Shown here piece after piece: positions 8,884 to 17,739 of a DNA stretch of 64,000 nt. Numbering within the stretch: the first letter of the stretch is position 1; the number at the start of each line of letters is the position of its first letter. The notes beneath the pieces are model-generated. The model saw only the letters and a list, made by a program, of their open reading frames with translations. It made no database searches and was not told the origin of the DNA. The position numbers and the translations under genes were made by a program. This stretch comes from JAICXG01 sp963801255 (GTDB taxonomy: Bacteria; Verrucomicrobiota; Verrucomicrobiia; Chthoniobacterales; UBA10450). Location of the stretch: contig CAWDEC010000008.1 of assembly GCA_963801255.1 (NCBI GenBank), positions 496,001 through 560,000 of the forward strand, read 5' to 3'.

Positions 8884-9900
8884 ATGATCATCATCACTCA
8901 ACCGAGCGTAACCGATGCGCAGATCGAGCACATTGTGGCGCGGATCGAGGAGTATGGTCTGCGTTCGCAAATCATGCGCGGCACCTCGCGCGTCGTTATC
9001 GGGCTGATTGGCCCGGAAGAGCTGATTCGCGAGAAACCGTTAAGCGCCATTCCAGGCGTGGAGTCGGTTGTCCCGGTGGCGAAACCTTACAAGCTGGTTG
9101 CGCAGGTCAATGGCGCGCCGCCGCCTCCGGTCGCGATCGGCAAAGTTAAGATCGGCAGCGGGCAGAAGATCGCGCTCATTTCCGGTCCCTGCTCCGTCGA
9201 GGGAAAACAGCAACTGCTCTCCATTGCCCGCAAGGTGAAAAAAGCCGGCGCGCGCGCGTTACGTGGCGGCGCCTACAAGCCGCGGACGTCGCCCTACAGC
9301 TTTCAGGGTTTAGGCGAAGATGGCTTGCGCTTTTTGGCCGAAGCGCGCGCCGAGACCGGTCTTCCGATCGTGACCGAAATCATGGACACGCGTGATTTAC
9401 CGGTTATCGCAAAGTACGCCGACTGTCTGCAGATCGGAGCGCGCAATATGCAGAACTTTGCCCTGCTCAAGGAGGTCGGCTGCAGTCGGCTGCCAGTCCT
9501 TTTGAAGCGTGGATTGAGCGCGACGATCAACGAACTGTTGATGAGTGCGGAGTACATCCTGAGCGAGGGCAACCCTAACGTCATCCTCTGCGAGCGCGGC
9601 ATTCGCACCTTCGAAACCATGACGCGCTACACGCTGGATCTAAATGCGGTTCCAATTCTGAAGGCGAAGACCCGGCTTCCGGTAGTGGTCGACCCAACTC
9701 ATGGAATCGGTTTGCGTGATTACGTCGCGCCGATGGCGCTCGCGGCTGTGGCGGCAGGTGCGGATGCTCTGATGATCGAAGTGCATAACGAACCCGAGTG
9801 CGCGCGCAGCGACGGCGAACAAGCTCTCCGACCTGCAGCTTTTGCGGATCTCGTTAGGCGAGTGCGCGCCGTGGCGAAGGCTGTTGGGCGCGAAGTGTAG
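8884..9900 (+). CDS. aroF: 3-deoxy-7-phosphoheptulonate (DAHP) synthase
   Basis: The enzyme condenses phosphoenolpyruvate and erythrose-4-phosphate in the first step of aromatic amino acid synthesis. The 338 residues start with a ferredoxin-like regulatory domain (about 1-80) and continue into the barrel, with ISGPCSVEG near 100, LRGGAYKPRTSPYSFQGLG near 125, IGARNMQN near 180, LKRGLSATINE near 205 and VVDPTHGIG near 260. This layout matches the Thermotoga/Bacillus-type short DAHP synthases. The leader domain may mediate feedback inhibition; that is inference from relatives. Confidence 0.93.
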   Translation: MIIITQPSVTDAQIEHIVARIEEYGLRSQIMRGTSRVVIGLIGPEELIREKPLSAIPGVESVVPVAKPYKLVAQVNGAPPPPVAIGKVKIGSGQKIALISGPCSVEGKQQLLSIARKVKKAGARALRGGAYKPRTSPYSFQGLGEDGLRFLAEARAETGLPIVTEIMDTRDLPVIAKYADCLQIGARNMQNFALLKEVGCSRLPVLLKRGLSATINELLMSAEYILSEGNPNVILCERGIRTFETMTRYTLDLNAVPILKAKTRLPVVVDPTHGIGLRDYVAPMALAAVAAGADALMIEVHNEPECARSDGEQALRPAAFADLVRRVRAVAKAVGREV

Positions 9901-10019
9901 GCGCGACGTCCGGGCAGCCGCTCGGTCAGGCTTTCATAGGAGCAAACAGCTGCCAGCGTCCTTTGCTCCTGGAAGATGCGCAAAATTGAACTGTCTCTTC
10001 CTTTCGGCGAGAGCATAAC

Positions 10020-13000
10020 GTGGAGAAATCGAAAGACTCGGACCTGCTGCAACTTGTTGCGACGACCAAACCGATCGCACAGAGATTGCAGACGCTTCGG
10101 CGGGGAAAAAGGCCTGTGGTCTTTTCGCACGTCATCGAATCGGCACGCGCATTCCTGGTCGCAGTTATCGCCCGCGAAGTACCAAGGACGCTTTGGGTCG
10201 TGTGCCCGAGCGTGCGCGCGCAGGAGCTGCTGCACGAGAGCCTGACGAATTGGATTCCCAATGCGCTCTTCCTGCCTGAGGCGGAATTTCTCGCGATGGA
10301 AAACATGCTCCCCGATGAGGAGATCGCCGCCGAACGCCTCGCGCTGCTCAGCCAGGTAGAATCTTCGCGACGGCCGCGGGTCGTGGTTGCGACACGAGCC
10401 GGTCTGGAACAACCGGCCCCCAAACGCGGAGCCTTGTGCGCGGCAGTGTTGCGCCTGCGGCGCGGGTCCGCGGAGCGAATGGAACAAATCCAGCAATCGT
10501 TAGGCGAAGCCGGGTACGAGCGCGTCGTGCAGGTGACCACGCGAGGTCAATTCGCCGTGCGCGGCGGAATCGTCGATGTCTTTTCCTGGCAGGCTGCGGC
10601 ACCGATTCGAGCGGAGTTTTTCGGCGACGAAATCGAATCGTTGCGAGAATTCGATCTCGATAGTCAGGCTTCGCAGCGCAATCTGAACGAAGTCGAACTG
10701 TTGCTAGGCGCGATCGACGATCAAAGCGGAGCAGTGCGCGATTACATTGAGCGCGATCATTTGCGCATCGCGATCGATGAAGAGCAGGAGGCGTCTGAGA
10801 TCCTTATCACCGAAGGGTCGCTGGATGAAAAAGTGGAAGATTTCAGTGGAGCTTTTGTCGATTGCGAAATCGGCCAATTCGATACCGGCGAATTCATCAT
10901 CGCGGAGGCGAAACGTCGGCAGTTTTTCGATCGCCTGACTAGTTGGCGCGCGCACGGCGCACGCATTGCCATCTATTTCCAGACCGAAGGTGAAATCGAG
11001 CGCTTCCGCGAAATCATGGCGGAAGCCAGGATTTCGTTAGCGGAAACGGAGCTGATCGAAGGAACGCTGGCGCACGGTTTTTGTTTTCCGGCAGCCAATC
11101 TGGTGGTGCTGGCAGCGGCGGAATTATTCGGTCGCGCTCCCACCCATGGCCGGCGGCGTTTGCAGCGGGGCGCGAAGTTTGGGGCTCATCGGGTACAGAT
11201 CGATTTCAGCGAGCTAAACGAAGGCGATCTGGTGGTCCATCTTGAGCATGGAATCGGGCGTTTTCTCGGCCTGCAAAAGGTCGGTGACGCGCAAAGCAGC
11301 GAAGCCCTGGCAATCGAATTCGCCGACGATGCGAAGCTCTATGTTCCACTCGAACAGGCGTACCTGGTGTCGCGCTACGTCGGTCTTGGAAAAAAATCGC
11401 CCCGACTCAGTTCGTTAGCCGATTCCCGATGGGCGCGCGCCAAAAAAAGTGCCGCGGCCTCAATCTTCGATTACGCGGGAAAGATGCTCGCGCTTCAGGC
11501 CGAACGTGAGACGCAGGCGGGCCATGCTTTTGGGCCCGATACGAAGTGGCAGCTCGAGTTTGAACACTCATTTCCGTTTCGCGAGACGCCCGATCAACTC
11601 AAGGCAATCGCGGAGACAAAGCATGACATGGAAACGCCGCGTTCGATGGATCGCCTTATCTGTGGCGATGTCGGCTTCGGCAAAACCGAGGTTGCGATCC
11701 GCGCGGCCTTCAAAGCGGTCATGGCCGGCAAGCAGGTCGCAGTCCTCACGCCCACCACGGTCCTCGCGCAGCAGCATTTCGAGACATTCCGCCAGCGCAT
11801 GCTCGAGTATCCGGTGCGTATCGAAATGTTGAGCCGCTTCCGCACGCAGCGCGAGCAAGGCCAGGTCTTGAATGAGCTTCGCGAAGGCGGAGTCGACGTT
11901 GTTGTCGGGACCCATCGTTTGATCTCGGGCGATGTCGTTTTTAAAGATCTCGGTTTGGTCGTGATCGACGAAGAGCAGCGTTTTGGTGTTCTACACAAAG
12001 AGAAATTCAAGGAACTCTTCAAACTCGTCGACGTGCTCACTCTGTCGGCCACGCCGATTCCGCGCACGCTCTACTTGTCTTTAGTCGGAGTGAAAGACAT
12101 GTCGACGATCGAGACGCCGCCGCTTAACCGGCTGCCGGTCGAGACGGTCATCTGCGGCTACGATGAGCGGATTATTCGCGACGCGATTAACCGTGAACTG
12201 GAGCGCCAGGGGCAGGTTTATTTCCTCCACAACCGAGTGATGTCGATCGAGAAAATGCGCGATCGCATCGCGGAATTGTGTCCCAAGGCGCGAATCGAGT
12301 TTGGCCATGGCCAGATGCATGCCGACGAACTGGAAGCGGTCATGCACCGTTTCGTCGCGGGCAAGATCGATGTGTTGGTCTGCACGACGATCATCGAGAG
12401 CGGACTCGATATCCCGAACGCCAACACGATCATCATTGATCGTGCCGATCGTTTCGGACTGGCCGATTTGTATCAACTTCGCGGGCGGGTGGGCCGAGCG
12501 GAGCACAAGGCTTATGCGTACCTTCTGCTGCCGCGCGAGATGATGACCGTAGGCGCGGCGCGCAAACGAATCAACGCCATCCGGCAGTACAGTTCGTTAG
12601 GCGCAGGTTTTCGCATTGCGATGCGCGACCTGGAGATTCGAGGCGCCGGCAGCATTCTCGGCACGGCGCAAAGCGGACACATCCTGGCGGTTGGATTCGA
12701 TCTTTATTGTCAGTTGCTGCGCCAGGCAGTGGCACAACTTAAAGGCGAGAAGCTGCGTCCACGCCTGGAGGTCGAAGTTCGGCTCGATTTTGTCGCGAGC
12801 AACGAAAGCGAATACGTCGCGGCGGGTCCGGAAAAACTGCTCCCTGCGTTCATTCCGACTTCTTACGTCAGCGACTCCGGCCTGCGCATTCAGGCTTACC
12901 GTCACTTCGCCGAGGTCACGACTAACGAACAACTCCAGCGTTTGCGCCGCGACTGGCGCGACCGTTTCGGCAAATGGCCGCCGGCCGTTGACAATTTGCT

Positions 13001-13187
13001 TCTTCTCGGCGAAATCAAGCTCGCCGCCGCTCGGGCTCGGGTGGCGCGCGTCGAGGTGCGCGAGGGCAAATTGATGCTTACCCGTCGAGGCGACTTTATC
13101 CTTGTCGGTGACAAATTTCCTCGTTTAACTTCCGGTAGAATCGACCTCAACCTCCCGGAAATACTACAATGGCTAAGACAACTTTAA
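10020..13187 (+). CDS. mfd: Transcription-repair coupling factor Mfd
   Basis: Mfd removes RNA polymerase stalled at DNA lesions and recruits UvrA. The 1055 residues are close to family length. They show the UvrB-homology N-terminal part (RGGIVDVFSW near 182), the CarD-like polymerase-interaction domain (LNEGDLVVHLEHGIGRF near 400), Walker A ICGDVGFGKTE near 548, the DEEQRF box, LSATPIPRTLY, and a C-terminal TRCF domain. The start is the GTG at 10020. The 3' end overlaps the following foldase gene by 19 bases in another frame. Confidence 0.95.
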   Translation: MEKSKDSDLLQLVATTKPIAQRLQTLRRGKRPVVFSHVIESARAFLVAVIAREVPRTLWVVCPSVRAQELLHESLTNWIPNALFLPEAEFLAMENMLPDEEIAAERLALLSQVESSRRPRVVVATRAGLEQPAPKRGALCAAVLRLRRGSAERMEQIQQSLGEAGYERVVQVTTRGQFAVRGGIVDVFSWQAAAPIRAEFFGDEIESLREFDLDSQASQRNLNEVELLLGAIDDQSGAVRDYIERDHLRIAIDEEQEASEILITEGSLDEKVEDFSGAFVDCEIGQFDTGEFIIAEAKRRQFFDRLTSWRAHGARIAIYFQTEGEIERFREIMAEARISLAETELIEGTLAHGFCFPAANLVVLAAAELFGRAPTHGRRRLQRGAKFGAHRVQIDFSELNEGDLVVHLEHGIGRFLGLQKVGDAQSSEALAIEFADDAKLYVPLEQAYLVSRYVGLGKKSPRLSSLADSRWARAKKSAAASIFDYAGKMLALQAERETQAGHAFGPDTKWQLEFEHSFPFRETPDQLKAIAETKHDMETPRSMDRLICGDVGFGKTEVAIRAAFKAVMAGKQVAVLTPTTVLAQQHFETFRQRMLEYPVRIEMLSRFRTQREQGQVLNELREGGVDVVVGTHRLISGDVVFKDLGLVVIDEEQRFGVLHKEKFKELFKLVDVLTLSATPIPRTLYLSLVGVKDMSTIETPPLNRLPVETVICGYDERIIRDAINRELERQGQVYFLHNRVMSIEKMRDRIAELCPKARIEFGHGQMHADELEAVMHRFVAGKIDVLVCTTIIESGLDIPNANTIIIDRADRFGLADLYQLRGRVGRAEHKAYAYLLLPREMMTVGAARKRINAIRQYSSLGAGFRIAMRDLEIRGAGSILGTAQSGHILAVGFDLYCQLLRQAVAQLKGEKLRPRLEVEVRLDFVASNESEYVAAGPEKLLPAFIPTSYVSDSGLRIQAYRHFAEVTTNEQLQRLRRDWRDRFGKWPPAVDNLLLLGEIKLAAARARVARVEVREGKLMLTRRGDFILVGDKFPRLTSGRIDLNLPEILQWLRQL

Positions 13188-14167
13188 ACTTCATCTGGCG
13201 TTTTCCGGTAGCGGCGCTGATCATCGTTTCCTGTCTCAGTGTGGCGGCGACTGCTTCACCCACTCATGGGGCGGAAGCGGTTAACGGCATTGCCGCAATC
13301 GTGAACGAGAAAGTCATCACCTATTCGGAAGTGCGAGACGTCGTCGGTCCGCGGGAGCGTCTCCTGCGCGCGCAATATACCGGCGACGAGCTGGTCAAAA
13401 AAATTACCGAGCTGCGCAAGGCGGCTTTGCAGGATTTGATCGATCGCCAACTGATCCTCCAGGCTTTCGAGAAGGAAAAATTTCAGATCCCGGAACATTT
13501 CGTCGATGCACGGGTCGATGATGTAATTAAGGAGAACTTCGGTGGCGACCGGAACGCCTTTATCAAGACGATGGAGGCGCAGAAATTCACCATGACGAAG
13601 TTTAAGGAAATCGAGCGCGACAAAATGATCGTCCAAGCCATGCGCTCCAAGAACGTAAAGTCCAACCTCCTTATTCCGCCGGCCAAGATCGATGAGTATT
13701 ATCGCCAGCACAGAGAGCAGTTCGCCAGCAAGGCGCAGATAAAATTGCGCATGATCATGATCCCCGGCCACAAAGATAGCGGTGGCGGGGCCGGGCAGGA
13801 GGCAATGGCGCAAGAGATTCGCGCCAAGCTCATCACCGGCGCCGACTTCGACAAGATGGCGCAAATGTATTCCGAGGACAGCACGCGCGACTTGGGAGGC
13901 GACTGGGGTTGGGTCGACGACAAGACACTTTCAAAGCCGCTTTCCGATGTGGCCTTCAGCCTGCATCAGGGGGAAATCAGCAACGTACTCGACCTCGGCG
14001 GCAATTATTACATTTTGAAAGTGGAAGGGCGGCAGGGCGGCGAGGTGAAGCCGCTGAAAGATGTGCGCAACGACATCGAGATGAAGTTACGCCAGCAGCA
14101 GGCTCACGATTTGCAGGAGCACTGGCTCGCCAGCCTGCGTGCGAAGGCTTACATCAAGACTTTCTAA
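13169..14167 (+). CDS. SurA-like periplasmic peptidyl-prolyl isomerase
   Basis: The 332-residue protein has a signal peptide (about 1-35), a SurA-type N-terminal helical domain (VNGIAAIVNEKVITYSEV near 38-55) and a single parvulin PPIase domain (about 180-285, including ITGADFDKMAQMYSEDSTRD and GGDWGWV). SurA chaperones outer-membrane beta-barrels; E. coli SurA has two parvulin domains and this one has one, so I call it SurA-like. It overlaps the mfd stop by 19 bases, and pdxA follows after 120 bases. The pairing surA-pdxA also occurs in enterobacteria. Confidence 0.88.
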   Translation: MAKTTLNFIWRFPVAALIIVSCLSVAATASPTHGAEAVNGIAAIVNEKVITYSEVRDVVGPRERLLRAQYTGDELVKKITELRKAALQDLIDRQLILQAFEKEKFQIPEHFVDARVDDVIKENFGGDRNAFIKTMEAQKFTMTKFKEIERDKMIVQAMRSKNVKSNLLIPPAKIDEYYRQHREQFASKAQIKLRMIMIPGHKDSGGGAGQEAMAQEIRAKLITGADFDKMAQMYSEDSTRDLGGDWGWVDDKTLSKPLSDVAFSLHQGEISNVLDLGGNYYILKVEGRQGGEVKPLKDVRNDIEMKLRQQQAHDLQEHWLASLRAKAYIKTF

Positions 14168-14175
14168 AGTCGTTA

Positions 14176-14201
14176 GGCTAGCCGGCTTTTATTTGCTAGC
14201 C
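14176..14201 (+). terminator. Hairpin downstream of the SurA-like gene
   Basis: GGCTAGC (14176-14182) and GCTAGCC (14195-14201) form a perfect 7-bp stem with a 12-base T-rich loop, 8 bases after the stop codon. The 5' arm overlaps a dispersed octamer at 14171-14178. There is no clean T tail, so termination strength is uncertain. Confidence 0.45.
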
Positions 14202-14287
14202 CTCTTCGCAAGGGTATTACGGAGGGTAACGACATCTTTCACGTCCCGGTTGTTATCTTGTGATGGCTTGTCGAAATTGCGCGCGAC

Positions 14288-15175
14288 ATGGGCATACGCA
14301 TCGGCATCACCCTGGGCGATCCGGCCGGCATCGGTCCTGAAGTTGTCCGGCGCGCTCTCGCTTCGGGCAAAATTCCGGACGCCGACTATCAACTCTTCGG
14401 CGAAGAGCAGGGGTATTCGTTAGGCGAACCGACGCCCGAGAGCGCGCGCGCCGCGCAGGTTGCCCTCGAGGAAGCGGCGCGTTTTGCCCTTGCACGCAAG
14501 ATCGATGCGATCGTTACCGGACCGATTCACAAAGCCAAAATGTATGATGTCGGTTTTGAGTTTCCCGGACAGACGGAATTTTTCGCTGCGCGTTGCGGCA
14601 TTGAAAATTTCGCCATGCTTCTTACTGGCGGTAGTTTGACTGTTGCGCTTGTCACCACCCACATCCCACTCGCAGACGTGGCAAAGAATTTGCGCTGCTC
14701 AGAGATCGTTCGGGTAGGCTGGCTCTTGCGCGATTTTCTGCATCGCCGCGGCTTGGCGGAACCGCGCATCGCCGTGGCAGGTCTTAATCCGCACGCCGGC
14801 GAAAGTGGCGCGATCGGTCGGGAGGAAATCGATATCATTGTTCCCGCAATCACCGATCTGAACCATTCGCCATCGGTGACTCATCGCTTATCTGCGCATT
14901 TCGCAGGACCATTTTCGCCCGACACCATTTTCCATCGGGTGGTCGAAGGAGAGTTCGATGCCGTCCTTTGCATGTACCACGACCAGGGATTGATTCCGCT
15001 CAAACTGCATGCCTTTCACGAAGGCGTGAATGTCACGCTCGGCCTACCTTTTCCCCGCACCAGCCCGGATCATGGGACGGCCTTTGAGATTGCCGGCCGC
15101 GGGATTGCTCGGCCCGAAAGCATGATTGCCGCCATCCGTCTTGCCTTCGAACTGGCGAAAAATCCCAGCCCGTGA
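14288..15175 (+). CDS. pdxA: 4-hydroxythreonine-4-phosphate dehydrogenase PdxA
   Basis: PdxA oxidises 4-phosphohydroxythreonine on the way to pyridoxal phosphate. Family landmarks are GITLGDPAGIGPEV near residue 5, VTGPIHKAKM near 76, PGQTEFFAARC near 92, the metal-site histidines in VTTHIPL and LNPHAGE, and MYHDQGLIPLKL near 220. At 295 residues it is some 35 shorter than E. coli PdxA; the loss maps to the variable region after about residue 40, so it is a compact form rather than a truncation. Its stop overlaps the GTG of the next gene by 4 bases. Confidence 0.93.
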   Translation: MGIRIGITLGDPAGIGPEVVRRALASGKIPDADYQLFGEEQGYSLGEPTPESARAAQVALEEAARFALARKIDAIVTGPIHKAKMYDVGFEFPGQTEFFAARCGIENFAMLLTGGSLTVALVTTHIPLADVAKNLRCSEIVRVGWLLRDFLHRRGLAEPRIAVAGLNPHAGESGAIGREEIDIIVPAITDLNHSPSVTHRLSAHFAGPFSPDTIFHRVVEGEFDAVLCMYHDQGLIPLKLHAFHEGVNVTLGLPFPRTSPDHGTAFEIAGRGIARPESMIAAIRLAFELAKNPSP

Positions 15176-15795
15176 ACACGCGTATTTCGCCGCTTCATCT
15201 CGCGCTGCTTCTCTTGGCCTTCCTCGTCTTCGCCTGGTCGGGCTGGCGTCCCTACGATCGGCTGACGTGGTGGCTTGAAGTCGCGCCCGGGGTCATTGGT
15301 GCGGCGGTTCTGATCTTCACTTACTCAAGTTTTCGCTTCACAACGCTCGTCTACACCTTGGTTGCCATGCACATCATGCTGCTTTGCGTAGGAGGTCACT
15401 ACACCTACGCCCGGGTGCCGCTCTTTACCTGGATCGAACCCTACTTTGGCTGGCACCGCAATCACTTCGACCGGCTTGGACATTTCCTGCAGGGATTTGT
15501 GCCGGCTCTGATCGCGCGCGAGCTTTTCGTTAGGCTAAGGATCGTGACCTCAGCCGGCTGGCGTTTTTCCATCATCATTCTCATTTGCCTGGGAATCAGC
15601 GCGCTCTACGAGCTAGTCGAATGGTTGACTGCGCTCATCGGGGGCGCCGCTTCCACCGCATTCCTCGGCACGCAAGGCGATCCCTGGGACACTCAGGAGG
15701 ATATGTTGATGGCCTTGATCGGTGCCTTCTGCGCACTCATCTTTATGGCCTATTGGCAAGACCGGCAGATGCGACGCCTTCCCTTTCGCTGGTGA
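15172..15795 (+). CDS. DUF2238 (YjdF-type) membrane protein
   Basis: The 207 residues contain about six hydrophobic segments and the family motif HYTYARVPLF...HFDRLGHFLQGFVPALIARE around residues 75-115, followed by ELVEWLTAL and GDPWDTQEDMLMALIGA. The function of DUF2238 proteins is unknown. It overlaps the end of pdxA (GTGA), so translation is probably coupled, and an ABC permease follows after 10 bases. Confidence 0.9.
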   Translation: MNTRISPLHLALLLLAFLVFAWSGWRPYDRLTWWLEVAPGVIGAAVLIFTYSSFRFTTLVYTLVAMHIMLLCVGGHYTYARVPLFTWIEPYFGWHRNHFDRLGHFLQGFVPALIARELFVRLRIVTSAGWRFSIIILICLGISALYELVEWLTALIGGAASTAFLGTQGDPWDTQEDMLMALIGAFCALIFMAYWQDRQMRRLPFRW

Positions 15796-15805
15796 TATCT
15801 AACCG

Positions 15806-16615
15806 ATGAGGCGATTCGAGAAATACATCACCGTTTTCAATCTTGGGATCCAAAATACGTTCGTCTATCGCTGGAACTATCTCCTGCGCGCGATCTTTGG
15901 CCTGATTCCACTCGTCGGTACCGTCTTTCTCTGGCGTGCCATCTTCCAGGAAAGCGGTGGCGGTATGCGAGGCTACGACTACGGCTCGATGATCTACTAC
16001 TACCTGCTCACGATCCTGGTCAGCAACCTGGTCACTCCTACAGAGGATGAATGGCAGATAGCGGCCGACATCCGCGAAGGTCAGATTAATTCTTTCCTCA
16101 CCAAGCCGATGAGCTATCTGGCCTATCGGTTTTGTATCTTTCTGAGCGGGCGGCTGGTTTACACCCTGGTCACGATCCTGCCGATCGCGGTCATCTTCAT
16201 TTATTTCCGGCGCTTTATCGTTTTGCCTAACGAGACTATGACCTGGGTCGCCGCTTTGGTCTCACTCGTGATGTCGGCTCTGATTCAGTTCTTTCTTACT
16301 TATGCCCTTTCCATGATGGCGTTTTGGATTCTCGAAATCTCGACCATTGTCTTTATTGTCTACAGCTTCGAATACTTTCTCGGGGGTCAGATGTTCCCGC
16401 TCGATATCATGCCGCCCGCATTCCAGGTAGTGATGAAGTGGCTGCCCTTTTATTATGAAATTTTTTGTCCGATCGCAATTTTCCAGGGTCGCTTAAGCGG
16501 AAACGAAATGTTGAGTGCACTCGCCATTCAGGCCGGCTGGATGCTCGCGATGTGGGCCGCGGCCAGGCTGATGTGGCGGCGCGGTCTTGGCCACTATCAA
16601 GCCGTGGGCGGTTAG
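15806..16615 (+). CDS. ABC-2 type transporter permease (ABC2_membrane_6-like)
   Basis: The 269-residue protein has about six membrane segments and the start RRFEKYITVFNLGIQNTFVYRWNYLLRA typical of the DUF990-related permease family, often encoded as two permeases plus one ATPase. Here no ATPase or second permease is next to it, so its partner must be encoded elsewhere or the system is incomplete. Substrate unknown. It lies 10 bases after the DUF2238 gene. Confidence 0.85.
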   Translation: MRRFEKYITVFNLGIQNTFVYRWNYLLRAIFGLIPLVGTVFLWRAIFQESGGGMRGYDYGSMIYYYLLTILVSNLVTPTEDEWQIAADIREGQINSFLTKPMSYLAYRFCIFLSGRLVYTLVTILPIAVIFIYFRRFIVLPNETMTWVAALVSLVMSALIQFFLTYALSMMAFWILEISTIVFIVYSFEYFLGGQMFPLDIMPPAFQVVMKWLPFYYEIFCPIAIFQGRLSGNEMLSALAIQAGWMLAMWAAARLMWRRGLGHYQAVGG

Positions 16616-16760
16616 CCATCGTTACTCTTGAATTGCCGTCTCCCCCGGCGGGTATCTGGCATCCTACTCAACAGCGTTCGGCGGGCGATGATGTAGCGGG
16701 CTCGGCATCGGCTCTACAATTTCGATTGCATGCTGATCATCGCCTTCCGAAAGTCGCGCG

Positions 16761-17642
16761 GTGGATTTGAGAGCTTATCTTATTACGCGTCAGAAGGAGG
16801 TCGATCGTGCCCTGGATCATTTCCTGCCAAAGGCTGCGACCAAACCGGCGACCATTCACAAGGCGATGCGCTATTCGCTCTTTGCCGGCGGCAAGCGTTT
16901 GCGGCCAATCCTTTGTCTGGCGGCCGCTGAAGCCTGCGGTGGCCTGGCCAAAGATGCATTGCCGCTCGCCTGCGCCGTAGAGTGTATTCATACCTATTCA
17001 CTGATCCATGACGATCTCCCCAGCATGGACAACGATGATTTCCGGCGCGGACGTCCGACCTGCCATAAGGTCTTTGGTGAAGGCATCGCAGTTTTGACGG
17101 GTGACGCATTACTTACGATCGCCTTTGAGATCGCAGCTCAGGCAAGAGCATGGCCGCGCTATGAGCCACGCACAATTTTTCGTGAAATCTCGGTCGCGGC
17201 AGGAAGCACAAAACTGATCGCCGGACAGGTGGCGGATTTGGAAGGTGAAGGCAGGGCGATCCAGCGCGCGCAACTCCGCTATATTCACGAAAACAAGACC
17301 GCCGCGCTTCTCACCACCGCAGTGCGACTCGGCGGGATGAGTGCCAACGCGACGCCGAAGCAATTAAAGGCGCTAACTGACTTTGGCTATGCACTCGGTT
17401 TAGCCTTTCAGGTGATCGACGACATTCTCGATGTCACGCAGACAACCGAAAAGCTCGGGAAAAGTGCGGGCAAGGATGCGGCCGCGCAAAAAGCGACCTA
17501 TCCAGCGGTGCTCGGCTTGGAAAAATCGCGCGCGGAAGCGTTGCGACTCACCGGACAGGCGTACAAAGCTTTAGACTCGTTAGGCAAGAATGGCGCGACG
17601 CTGCGAGCAATCGCAGGTTATTTGTTGAAACGCGAAACGTAG
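16761..17642 (+). CDS. ispA: Polyprenyl (farnesyl/geranylgeranyl) diphosphate synthase
   Basis: The enzyme elongates allylic diphosphates with isopentenyl diphosphate. The first Asp-rich motif, HDDLPSMDNDDFRRG, is near residue 84 and the second, IDDILD, near 218; GGKRLRPILCLAAAEACGG lies near 42. A DDxxxxD first motif and 293 residues fit the IspA-type FPP/GGPP synthases; chain length cannot be decided by eye. The GTG at 16761 is used as start. No MEP-pathway gene is adjacent. Confidence 0.9.
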   Translation: MDLRAYLITRQKEVDRALDHFLPKAATKPATIHKAMRYSLFAGGKRLRPILCLAAAEACGGLAKDALPLACAVECIHTYSLIHDDLPSMDNDDFRRGRPTCHKVFGEGIAVLTGDALLTIAFEIAAQARAWPRYEPRTIFREISVAAGSTKLIAGQVADLEGEGRAIQRAQLRYIHENKTAALLTTAVRLGGMSANATPKQLKALTDFGYALGLAFQVIDDILDVTQTTEKLGKSAGKDAAAQKATYPAVLGLEKSRAEALRLTGQAYKALDSLGKNGATLRAIAGYLLKRET

Positions 17643-17739
17643 GAGACACGGTTGACTGGTGCTCCAGCGCCAGCGCGTTTTCACGAGCGCCTGGTTTGCC
17701 TGGGTTGAACAGGAGGCGCCTTTCCCGTAACTGAAAAAG

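Noticed and set aside
9720..10496. Antisense open frame (258 codons) spanning the aroF end and mfd start
   Set aside because: Overlaps two conserved genes on the opposite strand; no domain seen.
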